Positions 14,448 through 19,610 of a DNA stretch of 19,610 nucleotides are shown one piece after another; position 1 is the first letter of the stretch; each line of letters begins with the position of its first letter. Origin of the DNA: Chryseosolibacter sp040902445 (GTDB taxonomy: Bacteria > Bacteroidota > Bacteroidia > Cytophagales > Cyclobacteriaceae); NCBI GenBank assembly GCA_040902445.1, contig JBBDXJ010000236.1, positions 1-19,610 of the forward strand, read 5' to 3'. The notes beneath the pieces were generated by a model, which searched no databases, had not been told where the DNA came from, and saw only the letters and a program-made list of their open reading frames with translations. The position numbers and the translations under genes were made by a program.

Positions 14448-15867
14448 ACACGATATTGAAAAATATTTACGGGGAGAGTTATCGCCCGCCGAAATGCACG
14501 CGCTGGAAAAAGAAGCGCTGAATGATCCTTTTCTCGCCGAAGCGCTGGAAGGAGTGGAGCAAGCTGGAGCCGATAATTTCCTGTATGATCTGCACCGTCT
14601 CAACCGTTCCGTTCACGATCGCAGCCACCGGAACCGGAAGACAAAGACCATAAAAATGTGGGGCTGGACGGCAGGGATTGCAGCCACGGTGCTGCTCATC
14701 GCCGTCTCAGGATTCCTTGTTGTAAGTCTGCTCAAGGATCAGCGTGCGCTACAGCTGTCGATGCAGGAACAAGCGCCTGCTGAGGAAACCAAACCGACAC
14801 AAGATAGCCTCACCGCTGACCATAACGGAGAACCGCTTGCGCTGAAGGATGAAACGAATGATATAACAGCAACGGAAGAAACCTCAGCGAAAAATGACGC
14901 TCCTGTACCGCAAAAGCCACAGACTTCAGGGGGACAGGTCCGGGCAAAGGAATCTACTGACCAGACCCCAAAGAAAAAAGATGATTTCGACAATGAAAGA
15001 TTCCTGGCTCTGAAAGAAAAAGTAAAAGATGACGAAACCCCTGAAACAGCGAAGCAACCTGAACCGCGAGTAATTGCCGACTCACAGGAAACTGAATCAA
15101 AGGAACGGGAGAGTGTTCCTGCGGCAACGGACAAGGCCGGGGCCGTCAATGAAAATGCGAAGGATGCGGCCGATGAGGAATTCGCAAAAAAAATACAGGG
15201 CCGCACTCCGGGGTTGGACTCGCGTTCCAGGGCACCTGCAACTACACGCACCGTTCCGGCCAATCCTGTGCTGGTAAAAGGCAAAGTGGTTTCAGCTGAG
15301 GACGGTGATGTACTCCCTGGTGTAACTGTGTCAATCAAAGGAACCAATACCGCAACCGTTACTGATGGGGAAGGAAACTATGAGCTTACTATTCCCATAG
15401 ACAATGCCACTCTACTTTTTTCCTTCATTGGATTTACATCAAAGGAACTACAGGTAACGCATGAAGCCGAAGTTAACGTGGAGATGGCAGAGGATGTCTC
15501 AACATTAAGCGAGGTGATCGTAACGGGTTATGGCGTGGCCGGCACAGCCAGTACTGAACCCGCGGCATTCCATTCAGCAGAACCAGAGCGCGGTAAATCT
15601 GATTTCAAAGACTACCTCGAAGGGGAAGTGAAATATCCTGACGAAGCAATAAAAAATAAAGCAGAAGGACGTGTAACCATACAGTTTACCGTTGAACCCA
15701 ATGGTCAGCTCAGTGAATTTCAAGTGCTCAAAGGAATAGGATATGGCTGTGACCAGGAACTTATCCGCGCCATCAGACAAGGTCCGGCGTGGAAGCCCCG
15801 CAAGCAGGGTGACCAGCCTGTGCGTGAAAAAGTAAAGGTGAGGTATAGGTTTGAGTTGCCTAAGTAG
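14434..15867 (+). CDS. Membrane anti-sigma-like protein fused to carboxypeptidase-regulatory-like and TonB C-terminal domains
   Basis: 477 residues with an unusual order of parts. Residues 1-70 are cytoplasmic; KHDIEKYLRGELSPAEMHALE resembles the N terminus of anti-sigma factors. Residues about 76-100 form one transmembrane helix. Residues about 110-275 are a low-complexity periplasmic spacer rich in Pro, Glu, Lys and Thr, like TonB linkers. Residues about 280-352 are a carboxypeptidase-regulatory-like beta-sandwich (LPGVTVSIKGTNTATVTD...), ending in LSEVIVTGYG. Residues about 395-474 are a TonB C-terminal domain (YPDEAIKNKAEGRVTIQFTVEPNG). It overlaps the sigma gene by 14 bp and is presumably its regulator. 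The TonB end could touch an outer-membrane receptor, making one polypeptide span from sigma factor to outer membrane. That linkage is inferred from domain order; direct sigma binding is not shown. Confidence 0.92.
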   Translation: MRNRKHDIEKYLRGELSPAEMHALEKEALNDPFLAEALEGVEQAGADNFLYDLHRLNRSVHDRSHRNRKTKTIKMWGWTAGIAATVLLIAVSGFLVVSLLKDQRALQLSMQEQAPAEETKPTQDSLTADHNGEPLALKDETNDITATEETSAKNDAPVPQKPQTSGGQVRAKESTDQTPKKKDDFDNERFLALKEKVKDDETPETAKQPEPRVIADSQETESKERESVPAATDKAGAVNENAKDAADEEFAKKIQGRTPGLDSRSRAPATTRTVPANPVLVKGKVVSAEDGDVLPGVTVSIKGTNTATVTDGEGNYELTIPIDNATLLFSFIGFTSKELQVTHEAEVNVEMAEDVSTLSEVIVTGYGVAGTASTEPAAFHSAEPERGKSDFKDYLEGEVKYPDEAIKNKAEGRVTIQFTVEPNGQLSEFQVLKGIGYGCDQELIRAIRQGPAWKPRKQGDQPVREKVKVRYRFELPK

Positions 15868-15970
15868 TTTGAAAGGTTTGAAAGGTTGAGAGGTTTGAGA
15901 GGTTGAAATGCAGGTATGAATGCAGGTATGAATGCAGGTTTAAAGACAGGTTTAATGCAGGTTGACAGGA
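15868..15970. repeat. Tandem repeats after the TonB-fusion gene
   Basis: Two adjoining tracts begin right at the stop codon. The first (15868-15907) repeats GTTTGAAAG and GTTGAGAG-like units about four times. The second (15908-15970) has a 12-base period: ATGCAGGTATGA twice exactly, then degenerate copies (ATGCAGGTTTAA, AGACAGGTTTAA, TGCAGGTTGACA). Both are non-coding on the plus strand. Their position in the 3' UTR ahead of a terminator suggests slippage-generated sequence. Confidence 0.85.
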
Positions 15971-16002
15971 CGCGCGTTGGCGGCTTTCCCCTCCCCTTTA
16001 AC

Positions 16003-16033
16003 AAAAACACCGCACGAGGCGGTGTTTTTTTTT
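16003..16033. terminator. Strong bidirectional intrinsic terminator
   Basis: CACCGC (16008-16013) and GCGGTG (16019-16024) pair around the 5-nt loop ACGAG. The stem extends through AAAAA (16003-16007) against TTTTT (16025-16029), followed by more T on the plus strand to 16033. On the minus strand the same structure ends in TTTTTG. It sits between the convergent TonB-fusion gene and the response-regulator gene and can serve both, ending 6 bp from the latter's stop codon. Confidence 0.93.
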
Positions 16034-16039
16034 AGAATC

Positions 16040-16783
16040 TCAGACAACCTTTCGGCGGATGAGTTTCGCGTAGGTTCGGCTGACGGGAAAGCTTTTGCCA
16101 TTTTGCATTTTAACGACCATACCACCGTTGAAGTGTTTTTCAATTTCCTTCAGGCAGTTGATGTTGATGATGGTGCTGCGGTGAACGCGGATGAACAATT
16201 CCGGATTTAAAATTTCTTCGAGTTTACCGATACCGGAGGAGCTCACAAACTGATCGTTCTTTGTTGTCAGGATGGTATAGTCACCGGAAGCTTCGAGGTA
16301 TACGATCTCTTCTACGGGAAGGTTGAGAAGTTTTTCGGATTTCTGAACAAAGATATGGTTGTCGTATGAAGTTTTGTTTTCCGTTTTAATGCTGCGAAGC
16401 AATTCACCCACGTTGTTCTGTTCGAGTTTCATGCGGTTGATGGCTCGTTCCACTGCGGCCTTGAACCGTTCCTGGTCCAGCGGTTTTAGAAGATAATCCA
16501 CAGCATTTTTTTCAAAAGCTTTGATGGCATACTGATCGTAAGCGGTACAAAAGATCACAAAGGGATCATGAGTAATTTCATCCAGAACATCAAAGCCAGT
16601 CATGCCCGGCATTTGAACGTCGAGAAAAATAAGATCGGGTTTTAATTTATCTATTACTTCGACAGCTTCTTTCCCTTTGGTGGCTTCACCTACGATCTGA
16701 ATGTTGGGCATCTGCTGGAGATACTCCGTCAAAAGATCGCGGGCCAATTTTTCATCGTCAACTATAACACAGGTTATATTCAT
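16040..16783 (-). CDS. LytTR-family response regulator
   Basis: 247 residues. The receiver domain (about 3-118) has the acidic pair Asp9/Asp10, phospho-acceptor Asp55 in FLDVQMPGM, Thr80 and Lys100 in LLKPLD. A linker leads to a LytTR DNA-binding domain (about 140-245), with FVQKSEKLLNLPVEEIVYLEASGDYT and FIRVHRSTIININCL. It binds DNA as a dimer, usually at direct repeats, after phosphorylation by a LytS-type kinase. The kinase gene lies upstream on the same strand, 164 bp away. That spacing is larger than usual for such pairs and is filled by a nested inverted-repeat element. A terminator follows immediately. Target genes cannot be read from the sequence; the exported-protein gene starting at 18216 beyond the kinase is one candidate. 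Confidence 0.96.
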   Translation of the reverse strand: MNITCVIVDDEKLARDLLTEYLQQMPNIQIVGEATKGKEAVEVIDKLKPDLIFLDVQMPGMTGFDVLDEITHDPFVIFCTAYDQYAIKAFEKNAVDYLLKPLDQERFKAAVERAINRMKLEQNNVGELLRSIKTENKTSYDNHIFVQKSEKLLNLPVEEIVYLEASGDYTILTTKNDQFVSSSGIGKLEEILNPELFIRVHRSTIININCLKEIEKHFNGGMVVKMQNGKSFPVSRTYAKLIRRKVV

Positions 16784-16841
16784 TGGATATTATTTAATTA
16801 AAAAAATTCGATTTCCGTTGCAATATTAATGGTTTACCGCC

Positions 16842-16947
16842 AAAGTCCATGGGTCCGACGTGTCAGGGTTGAAACTACCCACCCCTCAACCATGACGATT
16901 ACGTCTAATTTAATCGCCTCTACTATGGACTATCGACCATGGACTTT
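16842..16947. repeat. 106-bp nested inverted-repeat element between kinase and regulator genes
   Basis: AAAGTCCATGG (16842-16852) and CCATGGACTTT (16937-16947) are perfect 11-bp inverted ends. Inside, GACGT (16857-16861) pairs with ACGTC (16901-16905), and GTCAGGGTTGA (16862-16872) pairs with TCAACCATGAC (16886-16896) at 10 of 11 positions around a 13-nt loop. The right end abuts the kinase stop codon. The right arm extends to a 23-mer (16923-16945) that matches the CCATGG repeat at 2111-2133 (reverse complement). It could be a small mobile repeat or a structured RNA segment between two co-transcribed genes. Confidence 0.75.
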
Positions 16948-18072
16948 TTATCCCGCCTTTGTCTTCATTTCTTCCCGTAGCTCCTCGCCTGCCTGGGTCG
17001 ATTCTTCTTCAAAAGGAATGAAAAAACTCACGGAATAACCCCACTCATTTGACCGGATCCTCAGCCCTGCGCCGGACCCAAATATACTCTTGAGCCTCTG
17101 ATCGGTGTTCTTTACTCCCACGCCGCTGGAACTGCCGTCCATAACCTTTTTAGCCTTTGAGCCCAGGCCATCATCTTTTACTTCAAAAAAGATCATGGTA
17201 TTGAAGCGTTTTACCGTCAGCACGATAGTTCCTCCCTCGTCCTTTGGCGCAATTCCATACTTCACCGAATTCTCAACCAGTGGTTGCAGGATCATGGGGG
17301 GTATGCGCACGCCGAGGCAGGAAAAGTCTACTTGCTTGACAAATTTCAACCTGTCACCAAAACGCACTTGCTGGATACGGATGTAGTTGTCTATAAAATC
17401 CAGCTCGTGTATCAGCCTCACCATCTGGTCGCCGTGCGAGTCGAGCGCATACCGGAATATATCCGACAATTGTGTTATGACTCGCCGGGCTTGTTCCTTG
17501 CTTGACCCGATAAGCGTATTGATAGAGTTCAGCGTATTAAACAGAAAATGGGGATTTATCTGAGATTTCAGCAAAGATATCTGCATTTCCCGGTTCTTGA
17601 TACTTAATTCACTTTTCTCTTCCTCCTGTTTTTGCAATCCCTGGAAGTAACGGATCACATAATAAACGCCTACCGTAATGATGTATTGATCGTGAAAGTG
17701 CAGGCCCTCCCACCTTAGCAACTGCACCAGGTGGTCTTTCCAGTTTTCGTAATACTGAAAGCCCTCCACGTAGTCTTCCCAATAGTATGAAAGGCTCCCT
17801 ATGATCAGGAAATAGATCATCACACCAAATGCGTGGCCGGTGACCTGTATATAAACATTGTACCTGAACAGCCAGTTACAATAAAAAAAGATGGCGATTA
17901 TGAGAATACAAAGGGCCTCAAAGAGGTATAAGGCGTTCCAGAAAACATAATAGTGAGGGGTTTCCAGTTTCCATTCCAAAAAAGTACCCACCGAGTAGTT
18001 AATGGCATACCAGAAGCACAAAAGCAGGTAAGCCCTCTTCCAAACCCGTGGTATGTCCTCAAAAATTTTCAA
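16948..18072 (-). CDS. LytS-type sensor histidine kinase
   Basis: 374 residues. Four probable transmembrane helices lie in the first 145 residues (about 14-31, 43-66, 77-96 and 128-145), giving a membrane sensor without a large periplasmic domain. A short coiled stretch (QKQEEEKSELSIKNREMQ) leads to the histidine kinase motif LKSQINPHFLFNTLNSI with His175. The ATPase domain shows LQPLVENSVKYG (Asn268) and DDGLG and GVGVKNTDQRL glycine boxes. The start is TTG at 18072: an in-frame stop lies two codons upstream and the next Met is deep inside the membrane region. A TAACTTTA box (plus-strand 18089-18096) lies about 20 bp upstream. It is partnered by position with the LytTR regulator at 16040-16783. 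Confidence 0.95.
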   Translation of the reverse strand: MKIFEDIPRVWKRAYLLLCFWYAINYSVGTFLEWKLETPHYYVFWNALYLFEALCILIIAIFFYCNWLFRYNVYIQVTGHAFGVMIYFLIIGSLSYYWEDYVEGFQYYENWKDHLVQLLRWEGLHFHDQYIITVGVYYVIRYFQGLQKQEEEKSELSIKNREMQISLLKSQINPHFLFNTLNSINTLIGSSKEQARRVITQLSDIFRYALDSHGDQMVRLIHELDFIDNYIRIQQVRFGDRLKFVKQVDFSCLGVRIPPMILQPLVENSVKYGIAPKDEGGTIVLTVKRFNTMIFFEVKDDGLGSKAKKVMDGSSSGVGVKNTDQRLKSIFGSGAGLRIRSNEWGYSVSFFIPFEEESTQAGEELREEMKTKAG

Positions 18073-18147
18073 TTCCTAAAATTTGTTGTAAAGTTAAGCA
18101 ATGAAAAGGAAAAGCCTTTAAAGGGAAACCTTAGCCGATAAATCATG

Positions 18148-18206
18148 CAAATGTGTAGATAATCCTACATTCCATTTGAAAAAAGGCTCTAAATGAGCAA
18201 TTTAGA
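18148..18206 (+). promoter_or_regulatory. Two inverted repeats in the leader of the 18216 gene
   Basis: An imperfect inverted repeat at 18148-18178 pairs CAAATG-TGTAG with CTACA-TTC-CATTTG around ATAATC. A second, perfect one at 18188-18206 is TCTAAAT-GAGCA-ATTTAGA, ending 9 bp before the start codon. Both lie in the 143-bp region shared with the divergent kinase gene. They are plausible regulator sites or leader hairpins; which regulator binds is unknown. Confidence 0.4.
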
Positions 18207-18215
18207 CGGTATTTT

Positions 18216-19427
18216 ATGAGAAAAACTCTGTTTCTGATCCTACTATCAACGAGTCCTATAATACTACAGGGTCAAGACATTACTATCTCGGCCAGGGTTG
18301 TCGATAATGAGACCAATGAGCCCCTTGGCTATGCCTCGGTCGGTCTAAAATCCATTGCTATCGGTACCATTTCCAATGAACAGGGCGAATTCGATTTCCA
18401 CATGCCGGCAGAATACCGGAATGAGGTGATGGTGATCAGCATGCTCGGTTACAAAAACTTTGAAGCGCCGGTATGGTCAATGTCCCGCGAACTGCAGGTC
18501 ATTAGAATGGAAAAATCTCCGATCGTGCTCGAGGAGATCGTTGTATCAGACACTTTGCGCGGCCCCGACATTCTGGAGATTGCGCTTTCGCGGATTGATC
18601 AGAATTACCCCATGACACCTTTCCTGCTGGAGGGGTTCTACCGCGATGTGAAAAAAGTCGGAGGCACGCATATTTCCCTGCTCGAAGCTGCGGTGAAGAT
18701 ATACGATGAAGGTTACGCGGAACCCCGCAATAAATATAAACTACGCGAAAGCGTTCGATTGATCGAGGTGAGACAAAGCCTGGGGTATGAAAGCCGGTTC
18801 ACGACTTATTTCGACCAGGACAATTTACTGGAAGACCTCTTGCTTCACAATAACATCCGCTACCGGCATTTCGATGACGGCGAAGAAGTTTTTTCCAAAC
18901 TGATCCGTGAAAAAAATTCATTCTACAACGATCATGAAACCTATGTGATCTCCTATAGTGGCGATTACTTCATGAAGCTTTACATCGATAAGGAAGATTT
19001 TTCTGTCATCCACCTGGAATTCGAACAGGGTTTTGAAGATGACTACCTGGGAAGGCGCAAGGATCTGGTGAGCAAGTTCGCAGGTATCAAAAAGGAAATT
19101 GATTTCCGGAAATTTCAAGGGAAGATGTATCCGAGTTTTATCAGCATCAACTCGAAAATAAACTGGTATGACAGTAAGACCAACGTGCTCAAGTTTGAAA
19201 CTGAGCTCTTCCAGCAATTGCTAATCAACAAGGTCACCCCCAATTCACAAGAGCGGATCCGGTCGACGGAGAAAATGCGAAACTACGGATTGCAGTTTCA
19301 GGACAGGCCTTACAACAAAGTATTCTGGGATAACTACAATGTGATCAAGGAAACACCACTGGATCATCAGATACTGCAGGATCTGGAAAGGCATGCGACG
19401 TTGAAGGAACAGTTTGAGGAATATTGA
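18216..19427 (+). CDS. Exported carboxypeptidase-regulatory-like domain protein
   Basis: 403 residues. Residues 1-20 form a signal peptide (hydrophobic LFLILLSTSPIIL). Residues about 22-100 are the carboxypeptidase-regulatory-like beta-sandwich (ARVVDNETNEPLGYASVGL, then GTISNEQGEFDFHM), ending in LEEIVVSD. The remaining 300 residues are not a TonB receptor or a barrel; they are a mixed-charge soluble region with FLLEGFYRD and SYSGDYFMKLYID, as in many Bacteroidota envelope proteins of unknown function. The role is therefore unassigned; cell-surface or periplasmic location is inferred from the signal peptide. The ATG at 18216 places the signal peptide at the N terminus. It diverges from the LytS-type kinase gene across 143 bp holding two inverted repeats and may be a target of that system. 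Confidence 0.9.
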   Translation: MRKTLFLILLSTSPIILQGQDITISARVVDNETNEPLGYASVGLKSIAIGTISNEQGEFDFHMPAEYRNEVMVISMLGYKNFEAPVWSMSRELQVIRMEKSPIVLEEIVVSDTLRGPDILEIALSRIDQNYPMTPFLLEGFYRDVKKVGGTHISLLEAAVKIYDEGYAEPRNKYKLRESVRLIEVRQSLGYESRFTTYFDQDNLLEDLLLHNNIRYRHFDDGEEVFSKLIREKNSFYNDHETYVISYSGDYFMKLYIDKEDFSVIHLEFEQGFEDDYLGRRKDLVSKFAGIKKEIDFRKFQGKMYPSFISINSKINWYDSKTNVLKFETELFQQLLINKVTPNSQERIRSTEKMRNYGLQFQDRPYNKVFWDNYNVIKETPLDHQILQDLERHATLKEQFEEY

Positions 19428-19610
19428 CGTGAATCGTGAATCGTGAGTGGGCTTGTGCGGCTTGCCTTGTGTTTTTCATAGTTGATTTGTGAATGATGAA
19501 TGGGTTGTGCGACTCAACCGTGATTCGTCAGTCGTGATCAATTGCCTCCAGCTTTAGCTGGTGGATGGAGGGATTGACTTGTGAATGGGCTTTAGCCCAA
19601 TGGATTGTGT
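19428..19610. repeat. Repeat-rich 3' flank with two REP-like hairpins
   Basis: Right after the stop codon GTGAATC/GTGAGTG words repeat (19428-19450); CGTGAATCGTGAGT at 19435-19448 also occurs in the left inverted-repeat arm near 5213-5226. Two hairpins follow with the same core GCTTTAGC. CCTCCAGC-TTTA-GCTGGTGG (19545-19564) has an 8-bp stem with one T-T mismatch, and TGGGC-TTTA-GCCCA (19586-19599) a perfect 5-bp stem. The paired hairpins resemble REP sequences mobilised by REP-associated tyrosine transposases. No such transposase is in the window, and the tract may continue past the edge. Confidence 0.65.

Noticed and set aside
14085..14603. 172-residue minus-strand ORF
   Set aside because: Lies opposite the sigma gene and the start of the fusion gene, both with clear domain motifs on the plus strand.
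14739..15347. 202-residue minus-strand ORF, Ser/Val/Phe-rich
   Set aside because: Antisense shadow of the low-complexity linker of the TonB fusion gene; composition is skewed and no domain is recognisable.
13878..15867. A classical FecI-FecR-SusC system
   Set aside because: The fusion protein has no FecR domain and no receptor gene with plug and barrel follows; only the sigma factor fits.
15868..15970. CRISPR-like array
   Set aside because: The units are 9-12 bases with no spacers of constant length, and no cas gene is near.
15720..16010. 96-residue minus-strand ORF with FKPAFIPAFIPAF repeats
   Set aside because: The protein repeat is only the translation of the 12-bp DNA tandem repeat, and the frame runs through the terminator arm and the fusion gene.

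Overview
The window looks like a chromosomal segment of a Bacteroidota bacterium, most likely of the Cytophagales type. This is inferred from gene content: four proteins with an N-terminal carboxypeptidase-regulatory-like beta-sandwich, a DUF5686-type outer-membrane protein, two ECF sigma/anti-sigma pairs, a LytS/LytTR two-component pair, starts without clear Shine-Dalgarno sequences, and AT-rich TAnnTTTG-like promoter boxes. No rRNA, tRNA, CRISPR array, prophage or complete insertion sequence is visible.

Layout. (1) 1-2109: 3' part of phosphoenolpyruvate carboxylase. (2) 2203-5054: a selenium block. selD (selenophosphate synthesis) and mnmH/selU (tRNA 2-selenouridine synthase) bracket an unrecognised cysteine-motif protein. 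(3) 5055-5600: a repeat-rich gap with a 63-bp inverted repeat enclosing a small Cys-rich ORF of doubtful status. (4) 5601-11466: a minus-strand run read as ECF sigma, zinc-binding anti-sigma, gmk, RHH antitoxin, PIN toxin, a small ExoX-C-like protein, nadD, and the DUF5686 outer-membrane protein. Several junctions touch or overlap. The toxin-antitoxin genes and the ExoX-like gene sit between gmk and nadD, which are usually neighbours in Bacteroidota. (5) 11842-15867: a divergent cassette. A YfbK-like von Willebrand A lipoprotein/exported protein faces an ECF-like sigma gene overlapped by a membrane protein that joins an anti-sigma-like N terminus, a carboxypeptidase-regulatory-like domain and a TonB C-terminal domain. 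Both promoters carry the same motif. (6) 16040-18072: LytTR response regulator and its LytS-type histidine kinase, separated by a nested inverted-repeat element. (7) 18216-19427: an exported carboxypeptidase-regulatory-like protein, followed by REP-like hairpins.

Two themes stand out. The first is envelope signalling: two sigma/anti-sigma modules and one two-component system occur among several exported proteins sharing the same small beta-sandwich domain. The divergent cassette at 11.8-15.9 kb is the best candidate for an uncharacterised trans-envelope circuit. The second is that nearly every longer intergenic gap is filled with short repeat families: CCATGG palindromes, GTGAGT/CACTCAC words, GCTTTAGC hairpins and a 12-bp tandem repeat. 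Several are arranged as inverted pairs like small non-autonomous mobile elements.
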